Below, piece after piece: positions 13,101-24,784 of a stretch of 64,000 bases of DNA (the stretch's first letter is position 1; each line of letters starts with the position of its first letter). The translations under genes and the position numbers were made by a program. The notes beneath the pieces are model-generated. The model searched no databases and was not told where the DNA came from. It worked only from the letters and a program-made list of their open reading frames with translations. The stretch lies in contig CM060851.1 of assembly GCA_030737835.1 (NCBI GenBank), positions 2,632,615-2,696,614 of the forward strand. The letters run 5' to 3'. The DNA comes from Acorus gramineus. Its lineage: Eukaryota; Streptophyta; Magnoliopsida; Acorales; Acoraceae.

Positions 13101-16100
13101 GTCCATTGCATCCTCACAATGTGTATAAAGTTCCTCACAGAGTTTTGAGGATTTGTATTCATTTGCCATAGTGTAGCTTTTGTACACCTGTGAGCATGTT
13201 ATGCACAAGAAGCGGAGCCATAACTTGAAGTCAATATAATATTTGAGTACCACAAATGAAATCAGAATGAAGATGAATAAAGCAGTTACCATGGAATGCG
13301 AACACCACCTCGATGAGACATATAATATTAGTAAAAGGCGATGCACTATATATACAATCCAAAAACAATTTTCTGGACAATCCTGTCATACTAATACTTC
13401 TTCGAATTGTAACTACCCCTAGACCACAGGATCTGGTTAACATTGTTCTATTCAGGGCATACAAGAATCAAATCATTTTTCATTTGCTTCCAAAAGTACT
13501 CATGGTTGGAGCATCAAACATATTTCATTTGTCAATGCCAATTTCTACAAGATACTTAATTGCACCATCAATGCTGTGAAAATGCAGTCTCTATGATCAA
13601 CTGCCCATTTAATCTTAGCATTCGTATACACCACATCATAATGGGGAAACTAAGAGAACAATCACATGGATGGTCAAAGAGGCAGAGTAGAGATGTATGA
13701 TTTTTAAGGAACCACATATAACAATATCCGAGCAATTCATTGCATTGAATTATAATGCATGTTGACATCAATAACAAATGCCTCAAAAGAAAACATTCTA
13801 CTATGAAGAGAGAGAGAAAAAACCTTCTCCATTTCTTCATCCAATTTATTGACAGATTGTTGAACGTGACGATGGCCAAAATGCTGTTCATCAAAGACTT
13901 TCATTGATTCTGCTCTTGATTCTTCATGCTCTTGCTGGAGCCTGATCTCTGGTAATGGTAGATTCAATCTATCCATTCCCCCAGTATAGATTTTCAAGCA
14001 GCGCTCAAGGATTCCTTTGTTGAATATCTCAACAAGAGAACCGGTAGATGGAATCTCTCCTTTGTTCAAGGCTTCAAGAATCTGAATAAAAAAAAGTACA
14101 TTATAAATCTATTAACCAAAATTCAGGAACAAATTGAGGATGACAAGAAAAAAACATGTCAATGAACAAACCTGCTCCAGAAAAGATACAAACTCCTTTC
14201 CATTCAAAGGTTTACCCTGAACGATTTTGGGACGTATTATGGATGTAACAAGTTGCTTCAACTGCTCCCGCTTTTCAACATATAAAGGGTCCAAGTCACT
14301 GTCCTTCAACTCACAGAGCTTTGTTCTTTGAAGATGAGGCTGTTAAAAAAGGGCAGATCATTGCATTAGCCACAGCATTGGATAAACTATAGCACATTTA
14401 TCTTTGAACATTGTAATCAACATATATCTTTGAACATTTATCTTTGTAGCACTATAGAAGGGAAAAAAAAAGGTACAAATGAAACAAAAAATGATCATGA
14501 CATTTCTGAACATCTATACAAAATAAAAAGGGAGCAGCAATAGCATAGATTATATATTTCATTGAAAGGAATATAGTAGACTAAATTCGACTCCATCTCT
14601 TTTTTTTTCATTTTTTGAGGAAAGGAAGGAGAGCACCACATGTGATTATTTGAAAAGCAGTGAAAAGCTTACATGAAGGGACTTAGGTGCATTACTACTT
14701 GTTTAAAGGAACTCAAAACACCTCTTTGTCATAATAATGATGAGTTATTATAAATCTCAAGGTACAAGGTCCCAAGATGATAAGTATAGTGAAAATTCCC
14801 TCTTTCTCATCCCGTTAAAACCACACCAATCTAACAAAAATTATTGTATTTTAATGGAAATAAATAATTTTCTCATGTGATGGATTTCACTTCTTGAATA
14901 TATCTAATTGACTAATTATTTTTCACAGCAAACGGAAAATGGGAGTTAGGAAAAAAAAAACCTCAGAAACTTTGGGTCATTCTTATTCACTCAATAAAGG
15001 AGAATCCAGTATCCCTTTTCTTTATGAACATTATTTAAATGTCAAAGTTAGCAACATTATATGTAGCACAGACACAGACACACACACAGACACAAGACAA
15101 GCTGACATAGCGACACAACAATTTTTGAAAAAATAGGACATGGATATAGCTAGGACATGGCAACAAAAAAATTAATATAACATAATTTATATACATATAA
15201 ATAAAAAGAATAACAATAATGATCAAACCATAACAAGTTAATAACATTTAATAAAGTGTATATTTTGGTAACAAAAATAATAATCACCACATAACATGTA
15301 GTAATAAGCAAATACAAACTTGAAATGTAAGTCAATAAGTCATGAACTTATAAATATTACAATTACACAAAACATAAAAAAAGAGGAAATTGTTGAAGAA
15401 CAAAGAAGAAGAACATCAAATAAATAAATAAACAATCTAGATATATATAAAGAAAAAGAAAACAAATAATGAATGATAAAGAAAAAAAAACAAAGCAAAG
15501 GAAAGATATATATAGAGAGAGGATAGGGTTGGAGGGTCAAGAGAGAGGAGAGGCTATTTTCTTTTCTGTTTTTATTACAAATGGACTAGTGTGTACTGGG
15601 GCGTGTCCTGGGCTGTATCCTGACTACAAAACTGGGCCCATTTCACTGGGCACTTCCCAGGCGTGTCCCATGTCGGGCGCTTGTCAGTGTCCGACACGGG
15701 TACGACAAGAAAATTGAAGTGTCCGTGCTTTAGAGCTAAAGAGGTTAATTAAATGGTATTAGTCACCCAAACATCTCCCAGTTATTTGAATTGGATCAAA
15801 TATGATCGACTAAATTTGAGAATGCTTTTTAAAAGTGCCTCAATCTGATATCTATCTGTTACTGTTTGCTGTCAAACGCATAGGAGGCAGTCAGCAAGAG
15901 GCCTGCCATGCCTCAGCAGGGGCCAGCTGGTGGCAGGGTAACTTGGTCAGAAATTTTTATCTAAACAAATAGTTAAAAATAATATAAAAGACGTTATCGT
16001 TTCACGGATATTTTTGAGAATGTTCCATGCATGTATCACATCACCTGGACATAGCCCAAGTGACATGTTTATGGATCTCTTTTACTTGAGTTTTTTTTTT

Positions 16101-19100
16101 TCTCAATAGAAGAGGAAGTGGATGGGCTAGGTGCTTGATATCCTCCTTATAAAAAAGATGTAAATTTTCAGTCCCTTACAATTTCTTCAAAAGCCATAGG
16201 AATGAAAAACGAAAACACATCAGCTGGATTGGATATTCGAAATGTGGACTTGAGATATGGTGTACAATCATAAATCATGTTCTTATATTGTACAATATCA
16301 TTAATGGCTGAGAAAAGCTGAGCATACTATAGAACAACAACTGAAGAAGAAAACATTCATCAATACTATATATCTGATAAGAACAAAGGGCTTCTCAATG
16401 ACGAAAGAGAAGTAGAAATGCGAAGTCTGGCATTATATCTTAGATAAAAATTTAAATAATTTGATTTATTAGAAAGCAAGAAGTTCCTGATAAAGTAAGA
16501 AAACTTGTACCTGTGGCAAGCTAAATGCTGTGTTGTTGTCACCCATGATTGCCAGGGAATCTCGGATCTGATTTACCTGACACAACAGAAATGGAAATTG
16601 CAGTTCGTCTCATGAATCTTCTCAATTCATCTCGTTGAATGAAAGCTGAAGCAGAGTGTTACCTGGTCAATATTTTTGTTACCTGCAAACAAAATTTATA
16701 TAGAAAAAAAAAATTTAAATCCTTTAAAAACTTATTATATATGTAAACACTGACATTAAAAAAAGTTGATTTGAACCATATCAATGTTTATATAGATCAA
16801 GTACGGTTAATATTTGAAATCATGTATATCACTCATATGAAAAAAACAACGGTTGATAAGACTAACCATCATCATTGGGGACCCTTTGGAGAGCTTCATT
16901 CACCATCTGTTCGACAGATTTTCCTTCTGCAGGCCATCATCAATGTTGTAAGTTTTTTTATTAAAAAACCAAAACAACATAACATTACCATCTTCCCAGT
17001 TTATTATACACAAACCATTGCATGTAGATTATGAATAAGCTATCTAAGTGAGAAAATTACTTGGAGATTTTTACTCATTTGATGGGATTTTATATTTCCT
17101 TTCTGTAAAAAAAATGTTTATAGAAATAAATTTATAAACTTACGTAGAAAATCACGCTGGATGAGCCATAAGAGTTTAGCAGGTACAAATGCAACATCTT
17201 GCCCCTGTAAAATACAAAAGATGAATCAAATGCATACAATTGATTATTTCAAACCCAGAAAAGATATAATCAGAAGTATGTGAATGATTTGGTGAATTAC
17301 CTTCACTCTATTCTCCGTTGATGATCACATGCAAAATAAGAAAAAGTTAGAATTTTTTAAAAGAGGTGTTGACAGTACAGATAAACTTGGTGCACACAAA
17401 ATAGGCATTCAAGAGAAATGTTAATAGATGCAGACCTTCCATAGAATTCTTCTGCAAGCTCAACAGCAAATGACAGCCTAGATATATCAGCTTCGCGGAT
17501 CTACAAAGCACATCAAACGGAAATAAGGCTACAAGTAGCTCCAATGAAGATTAAAAGAGACAGAAGATGATTAATCTATTTTGTTAAACAAGGTCGGGTT
17601 AAGAACAAACCGTCTCTGGCAAGTTGTAAATTAGCACAGAACTCAAGACTGTGGCTAGAGCAAAGATCCTGCAACACAAATCCAGAATTCAAGTAAAAAA
17701 CTTGATATGGAAGAATCTGTAAACTATCAAAAGGGTGGTTTAAGAATTAAACCTATCATCATATACATTGGACTTCCCAACACTTTCAAATCCTTCTGTA
17801 TCAAGGTAAAGCACAGAAGTTTTTACCCCATCTATAACCAATTCTTGTGGAACACCCCAAACCCATATTCCTGCAATATCAAACAAGTGTCAAAAATAAT
17901 CAAACACAGCAAGACAGTTATTGCAAATAAAAACGAATCCTTACAACTATGAGTACTTCACACATAGCCATTAACCTTTTGTTTTTGTATCACGCATATG
18001 ACCAACGCCAAACCCTGCACACGCCAAAATATTTTTAGCTTCAGGTGGCACATTCAACCTGTTTCAGCTCAAATTTTGAGTGATGATGCACCTTTGTCAC
18101 ATGGGAGGGAGAGAAGTTGATTGAGAAGAAAAGATTTGCCTGAGCGGTATGGACCAATTACCTATAATGAATATCATACAAAGGCAAAATCAGAATACTA
18201 GAAATCTAAATTCTTGATTCTATGATACTGATTAGTAATTATACACTAAAACATGTAATAACAGTTCAAAAGCAGCCAAGAATCATTCACCTAGTGTTGG
18301 GATAAATAAATCGTAGGCATATAAGCATCTACTACAGGAAACATGATTTCCAAAAAAGAGGGGGGGGGGGTGGCGGTGAGGACAAAAACCATAACAAGGA
18401 TAAGGAATATAGCGTCTACTGAAAGTCAATGTTTAAAAGCTGCCCAATTTAACTCCAAGGCCAAGCTTCATAAAAATGATAAAATGAGCCGAAAATCGAT
18501 AAGCTTCAATTTGTTGAGTAAACCACTATTTTAAACATGTTTTTTAATTGCAATGTGCCAAGGATATGAGAACCACTACTGAATAAAACCCCAAACATGC
18601 TTGTCCTCCATTTATAAGCCTAAATTATTCTTCAATGATGGACACTTGATAATCGGAGGAATCCAGATAATCCTCCAACGCACTGCATTTTCTACCCTAA
18701 AGAAAAAGAGGGAAAAAAGCATCATTATCTCCCTCTGTGGAGCATTGATAGGGTGGTAATTTTTAATGAAAAAAACAAAAAAGGGGGTTACAAAGAAGGG
18801 TTTTGAGAAAACTCACATGAGAAAATATTGATTAGGGTTGTCTTGCACTCAATTTAGCTCAAAAGATTAATTGTGGACTCGAATTTGCAGTTTACTGTCA
18901 CAGATTTTCAATCAACTATTTTCCACCCTCCATTTTCTTCTTAAAGAAAAAAATTATATAAAAAAAAATATTTCACAACAATGCAAAACAAGGCTTATAT
19001 ATAATAAATATGAAGAAATTTATTATAATATTCAACTAGTATAAAAAAAAATAGAACCCGAATTCTTTATTGAACATAGCATAGAGAAAGTCTGCGTAAC

Positions 19101-21976
19101 GCCACCAATTTCTCATTGTTGTGTTACTAATCAGGCCCTCATTGGGTCAGGGTTTAGACTTTTTGCAGGACAAAAAAACCACTTCGTTTGGATAGAGAAT
19201 TAAGTTATTTTGAAATTTATGACTATTCTAGTATGGATAAGGAATAAATGATTTTTTGTTTGGTGTGTTTTTAATTATTCTCGTTGGGAAACATAATAAT
19301 AAAGGTTTTGTTGTTTGGTTGACCATGGATAAATTGTGGATAAAATGTGAATAAGGTGTAGATAAGAATTAATAAAGGTGAAAAAATGATTTGATCTGTG
19401 GGCCTATCATGGCCCTTTAAGGAACATCTATGAGTAAAAATCAAATTCATGAAATATATATTAAATTTTTTTTCCTTTCCAACCATATGCCTAAAACAAG
19501 AAGTTCATTTCGAAATTAAATTGAACATAGTCAATCCATTTAGTAATTTGTTTCACAGTGCACTGAAAGCGGGTCCGTACAAAGATTTATTTAAGCTTTT
19601 ACAATTCAGGTGTAGAAGGTATAGATGATGGATATTACCTAGTTTGCTTTTATTAGTATTTTTTTCTTCTACTGAGAAACTTAGAAACAATCATCATTTT
19701 ACTACTCTAGTATGCACTTGTTCAAGTTAAGCATAAAATTTTTCTTCAAAGACTTGTTCTCATAAAAAGGAACCAAAATCTGATAATCATATTTTCTTCC
19801 TTCTTTAAGAGCTTCACATTATAAATAGCCATTTTGTAAAAATTTAGATCTGGAACTTAAAAAATGTCATACATATCCCAGACACCAAATAATATCGAAA
19901 CAAAAGTTCTTAAGTTAAAAACCTAGCTTACAGCAACGGCAGATATTGGTGTGGTAATTCTTGCAATTGCTTCCAAGCCCTCTTTTGAAAGGCGGAGTTT
20001 TGTATGACCAGGATCAGGCTCCACGATAGGAAATCTGAAAGTGCAATAAGCATGATCAGTTTGATAGATGCAAAAGAAAATGACACAGGCAATGCATATG
20101 ATTTAGCATTTAGATGAACTAGCACAGATGATCAGGAGCAAGGCCTCCATAAAAATAAATTAACATGAAATTATCGCAAGCTGCACAAAAAGGAGCACTT
20201 CTGGTGACACCTTAAATATCTTATCATAATTTTAGTTTTCTTAGTGACCCAATTGTAATTTCCTGAAAGAAGGAAAATTTGGAATTGAAATTGTAAAGTG
20301 GGTTTTTTTTCTCTTTAGAATATAAAGTGGATTGTTTTGCATGTGCAAAATCAGGGGATCGGGTATTTGGATTAGAATGGTAGAGATTAAATAAAAAAAA
20401 AGAACGGATTCATATAAACATGATAAAAAATTACACTAACAACTGATATGTCTTTGTAGAGAGTGATACTCCAAAAGAATGCACAATGAGGTAGACAATA
20501 TACCAGGAGGCAGGAGCCGAAGGTAGTCATGATGATCAACTCTACATAAATTACATGAATCAACTCAAAATCTGACCCAAAAAAAGTGCAAAACTTATTA
20601 TTTGCCATCATGAAAGTTCATTGCTCAATGACCATATGCATCTCTAGAAAGTATCTTGATATGTTACAATGAACACAACCATTTGGAAGCTCACGTAGTG
20701 TGGAGAGGACTACCCTTAATATTTTTTTGGTAGGTAAATGGTGGGTCTCGAACCCATGATCTCTATGTTGCAAATTCTCTTGTCAATCATTGAGCTACGG
20801 ATCCAAGCCCACAATCTCCCTTAATAGTTTGTATGGATGACCATCTTTTCCTCCTATTCTTTTTTTTATTTATGTTCCAGCTTTGTTGATCACTTGATCC
20901 ACCCAGCATATAAAAGATACATTCTTATTTTGCCAATTGCCATACACTTAAGTTGGCTAGTCATTATTAAACTCATATATGCCACTCGCGATATGGATAA
21001 AGACGGTACAGATGCAAATTGCATAACTTTGAATGTTCCAATACCCTTAAAATCTGCTTACAAGTGCAGCTAAACAACTCAAAATAATGTAAATATAGTT
21101 GTATAATATTTTTACAATGGAAATTAGATGTATTTATTGTTATGTCACATGAATTAATCAGAAAAATGTCCAGAAGGATAATGGCACTCAATCATCCAAC
21201 ACTGCACAACAAATTATATGCCTTGCTTGGCAAAACCCAAAAACATATTTCGGGAAAGCGATTTAAATACATCAGCCAACTGAAAAGTTATACAATTAAG
21301 TATCAGTAAGTCTAGTGCATGAACAAATCTTGATAATGAAGTAACAAAACCAGGTTTCCTATTCTACAGATAAAACAAAACCCACATATGGATTCAAATT
21401 TATGCTTCCGAAAATAGAACCAAACAGTTCATACACATAATGTAACAGTGAATGTACATCTAAATAACAATGATTTGAAAAACCCATCAATCTAAACAAA
21501 CAATCACAACAGAAACAACAAACTACAAAAAAAAAAAAAAAAACCAATAGAAATAAATCACATTTTGAAGATCCCCAAATAATAATAAAAAAACACAAAA
21601 ACAGATACAGAAACCACTTCCACCAGTCCAAAATCCTCAATTGAAGAATCCCCACAGGAGAAGACCAAGACCCCATTATCCTCCTCTCTCTGTCTACGCT
21701 AATCTATCTAAAAACAATGATTTGAAAAACCCATTAATCTAAAAAATCAAACAATCACAACAGAACAAACAAACCAACAAAAAACAAGCAATCCATCTCA
21801 TACTACCCAATAAAAAACGCATTTTGAAAACACCCAAATCAATAAAAACATAAAAAGAAAAAAATAGATACAGAATCCACTTACGCCCGTCCAAAGTCCT
21901 CAATTGAGGATTCCCCACAAGCGAAGAACGAGACCCAGATCGCGGAAACCAAGAAAACCCATCTCCACAAACCCAT
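10165..21976 (-). CDS. Guanylate-binding-family GTPase with signal peptide and C-terminal membrane anchor
   Basis: Seventeen exons: 21976-21885, 20034-19932, 18161-18092, 18014-17976, 17870-17753, 17668-17611, 17500-17436, 17307-17301, 17204-17144, 16926-16867, 16682-16663, 16576-16511, 14339-14172, 14081-13824, 13187-12975, 11602-11331, 10306-10165. All introns are GT-AG and phases match, giving 603 residues and a TGA at 10167-10165. Arabidopsis At2g38840 is the close relative I recall (about 602 residues). Residues 1-20 form a signal peptide (MGLWRWVFLVSAIWVSFFAC). The GTPase has P-loop GPYRSGKS (68-75), DTEG (125-128) and QRD (200-202). A helical GBP C-terminal domain follows (about 254-480), then hydrophobic segments at about 484-525 and 558-573 and a basic tail. 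GBPs are dynamin-like GTPases often tied to immunity and membranes; the role of this type is not established. Introns carry several transposons. Confidence 0.95.
10805..11055. mobile_element. MITE-like element with 17-bp imperfect inverted ends (intron 16 of GBP gene)
   Basis: The ends TGAGGCCCCATTTGTAA and the reverse complement of the right end, TGAGGCCTCATTTGGAA, match at 15 of 17 positions across a 251-bp AT-rich body. No target-site duplication is visible, so the family is open; the end sequence resembles non-autonomous hAT-type elements. Confidence 0.5.
12036..12501. mobile_element. hAT-type MITE with exact 8-bp target-site duplication
   Basis: A 466-bp element in intron 15 of the GBP gene. 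It starts TAGGGCTGGTAAACGAGC and ends with the inverse, TAGGGGTGGTAAACGAGC, one mismatch. It is flanked on both sides by GCTGCACG (12028-12035 and 12502-12509). TAGGG-type ends plus 8-bp duplications are hAT hallmarks. The interior is built of many 'aacgagccgagc' and inverse 'gctcggctcgtt' words and has no coding capacity. Confidence 0.92.
15065..15729. mobile_element. Possible transposon in intron 12 of the GBP gene
   Basis: The left end AGCACAGACAC and the inverted right end AGCACGGACAC match at 10 of 11 positions, and the last 130 bp are GC-rich (gtgtccgacacgggtac palindrome) unlike the surrounding intron. No target-site duplication was found, so the limits are tentative. The left end is a CA-rich simple repeat, which weakens the match. 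Confidence 0.35.
20722..20817 (-). mobile_element. Minimal tRNA-derived SINE or tRNA retroposon
   Basis: On the minus strand a 96-bp unit carries a polymerase III A-box-like TAGCTCAATGATTGA, a B box GGTTCGAGACC within the arm GGGTTCGAGACCC, and ends in an A-rich tail. It is flanked by an exact 9-bp duplication CCCTTAATA (20713-20721 and 20818-20826). The two acceptor-stem halves do not pair, so it is not a working tRNA gene. It sits in intron 1 of the GBP gene. Confidence 0.8.
21461..21710 (-). pseudogene. Decayed tandem copy of GBP exon 1 inside intron 1
   Basis: This stretch repeats 21711-22006 at an offset of about 250-263 bp: the leader, the ATG region, the first-exon code and the start of intron 1 can be aligned ('aatcctcaattga.ga.tccccaca' in both; 'caatgatttgaaaaaccca' in both). 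Here the reading frame after the ATG at 21676 no longer gives the signal peptide, and the donor GTAAGT has become GGAAGT. The upstream copy (21976-21885) is the one that matches the family. Confidence 0.85.
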
Positions 21977-22006
21977 TCTCTCTGTCTCTCTCTCTCTCTC
22001 TCTAAC
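21977..22006. repeat. (CT)n / (GA)n tract in the 5' leader of the GBP gene
   Basis: About 30 bp of CT dinucleotides (GA on the coding strand) lie immediately 5' of the start codon. GA-rich leaders are common in plant genes and may bind GAGA-type factors; no direct function can be shown. Confidence 0.6.
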
Positions 22007-22434
22007 AACCTCGGCCTGTAGTACTACTCTTGAAGAGGTCGCATTGGGATCTACTTTGTGTGCCTTTGTGTTTTCTTGGAGGACTTCTTTGGAGATCTCT
22101 TGCTTTTGGAGGGGGCGAAAAGAAAGATTTATCGGGGAAATGAAGGGATTGTTTGCTTTTGAGGGGAGGTTTTCGGCTTGAGAGGAGAGAGTGGACTTTT
22201 GAGATTGTTGGATCTCCTCGGTTTGAACCCGGAGATTACGGAATTGCCCCTCACGTTTTGACGGGTTCCGACATCTGATTGATGGCCCGTCATGTCATTT
22301 TGAAGACGTTGATTTGATCAGGACCATCCATTTAATCAAATCTGATTAAGGGGGATACGAGAACATGGTTTGGGCGTTTTTACATAGGATGGGCCGATGG
22401 GGTTATGTCCAAATGATCTGACAACTTAATTGTG

Positions 22435-22873
22435 GAAAATGTTAAGCTCCATAATTTTTTTAATCAAAACTAAGATCACACGTGTTTTTATATTTTTAAA
22501 ATAATAAATATTATTTAATAAGATATATGTTTTAATAAAAAGTGTATATCAATCTATTTTAATGAACTGATTTTTAATAAATGTAAAAAAAACGATGTAT
22601 ATACATCATCTAAAGAGATATATGTTTCATTGAATTTGTAACGAGTTATACAGGACTGTATTTTAGACTGTAAAAAAAATTAAGTGTAACAATACTCATT
22701 TTTTTTAAAATAGTAAAGTATCACCTAATGAGGTATATGTTGTAATAAAAAGTATACATTTAACAAGATATATACATTGTTTAACGAGGTATATATTCCA
22801 CTGAATTTATAATAAGGTATACATAACTGTATTTTGGACTATAAAAAAACTACGTGTAACATCGCTCTACAAT
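22435..22873. mobile_element. AT-rich MITE family, two adjoining copies
   Basis: Two head-to-tail units (about 22435-22690 and 22695-22873) share 'aataagatatatgtt', 'aacgaggtatat', 'actgtattttggact' and a terminus like 'gtgtaaca.cgctc'. The same words recur at many places in the window (see the finding on this family). No coding capacity. Confidence 0.6.
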
Positions 22874-23180
22874 TATTCACATCAAATTTTATCATTTCAA
22901 GATAATATATTGATATATCTATTTAATGTGATAAAATATGACAATCACGATCTCATTAAACAATTAAATTATATAACTAACGTTGGACCCAACCCATTAT
23001 CAATTTGAGAGATATTGGAATGCTAAAATCAATTTACTCTCGATAATTATGACAACTATATATTCCTATTTCATGCAAAGAAAAACAAATTTTTTACTTT
23101 CACTCTTATTCTAACATATTCTAGCGCTACTCAACCTGAACATGCACATAAACATATTTAAAATCATTTAATTTAAAATA

Positions 23181-24784
23181 CGAAAGAATCCATATAACCC
23201 CCTACATTCTTCAAGAATCCAAATAACCCCCTGAAAACATAACCAAAATCCAAAATACCTTTCTATCAGTTAAGTTAACCGAAGGATAACCCGACTTAAA
23301 CTCGACACGGAAAATTACCATTATGCCCTCCCTAATTAAACCCAATGTGAAGGGGGCTTTTATTTCCACCTCTTTCAAGTTACTCAACCCACCCCTTAAA
23401 AATTTAAAATTTATTATTATTATTATTGAGAGGAATAAACCTCGAGTCTTCTCTTCCAAAAGTGCATCCGTGGCGGTGTTAGTTCAGGTCATGCTGGGCA
23501 GATACTCCGCCGTTATAGCCGATGTAGTAGCGGCGGGGGGTGGCAGAGGAGAAGGAGGTGAGGTGGCAGGACTGTGCAAGCTCGTCGAGGTATGTTTGTT
23601 TGCTGAGCATGTCAACGATCTCGGACTTGGAAGTGGGAAGAGAGGAAGGTGAGCTCTGACTCGGCGTCGGCATCGTCGACGGGGGAGTCGGAGAGGGGCT
23701 TCAGTGGGCCTGGCCCACAGTTTGTCTGAAAAAAAGGATCCATGTTGGATCTTGTTGTGTTGTGTCACCCGAGCCTTTGTACTACCAAAAAAAAATAAAA
23801 ATAATAAATAACAAAAATTCATGACAGTCTCATTACAATAATATCCAATAGTGTCAACAAGCAAAAAAAATCTCAAATTTAACCTAGTTAAACGAAGTCA
23901 TCAATGACATGAAAAGGGATAGAAGCGTCAAAGTATTTTTCATGCATTTTCACAATGCCTTGTGAAATGTTTCGCACGTGAACTTTATGATTCTCATTCA
24001 GCAATCTTCAATCACAACAGTGTCTGAAAGCATTTGAGTTGGATTTAAAACATGCTTGAACTTGCAAAAAATGATAATCTTAAAAGTATCATCTCAGGGT
24101 ATCATTCTGTACAATTAGAAAACACAGAAATTACAGCATATACTTGAAAATCAAAGGAAAAACATTGGTTTCTGCATTTTATCAAACACATGAAATGCAT
24201 GATATGAAATGCCTCACCATTTCAGACATTGAAGTGAATTTGGGGATCAATGAACACGATAAAGATCAACAATGATTGATGATGATGGGTTAACCAGTAG
24301 AGATTGACAATGGTTGAAATAGTGGAAGTGAAAAAAAAAGTGAATCACCAGTTGGGATGGATGGGGTCAATGGTTGGAGTATTTATACCCAAATCTACTG
24401 AGTGGGAGGTGATCAAGGATTCAAGACAGAGAGTCTCAGTGGTCTCCAGGCGGAAGGTGCAGCGGACGACTCCAACGGTAACATTCATCAACGGTCATTT
24501 TGGGGAACCGAATGAAGAAGAAGACCAATAATCGGCATAAATGTAATTTTCAGGGATTGATTTGTGTTTTTACTTGTTTACAGGGGCTTATTTGGATTAT
24601 TGTATTTGAGTTGAGTTAGGTTAACAGAATATTCATTGAATATTCCAATTCCGTTAGTGGTTAATTAACTCAGGGGTTTGTTTTGGATTTTGGTTATGTT
24701 TCCATAGGGTTATTTGGAATTTTCAAGAATGCTAGGGGTTATCTGAATTTTTGTGTGTTTGTAGGGGTTTATATAGTTTTTCCC
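23181..24784. mobile_element. Mutator-type element with captured GC-rich fragment (Pack-MULE candidate)
   Basis: The left end and the inverted right end align for over 100 bp: both carry, in order, 'tataa.cccccta', 'attctt.aa', 'ccaaataaccc' and 'aacataaccaaaatccaaaa'. Flanks are TTTAAAATA (23172-23180) and TCTAAAATA (24785-24793), 8 of 9 matching, as for Mutator elements. Inside, 23460-23720 is a GC-rich island quite unlike the AT-rich arms, with coding-like minus-strand frames (ADAESELTFLSS; MLSKQTYLDELAQSC) and no transposase. The source gene is not recognised and no intact gene is present. Confidence 0.7.

Noticed and set aside
20722-20817. Functional tRNA gene
   Set aside because: The T arm is good but the acceptor ends do not pair and an A tail with target duplication follows, so a retroposed copy is the better reading.
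24304-24531. 75-codon frame (MTMVEIVEVKKK...)
   Set aside because: Lies inside the Mutator-type element near its right arm, with no known domain; not counted as a gene.
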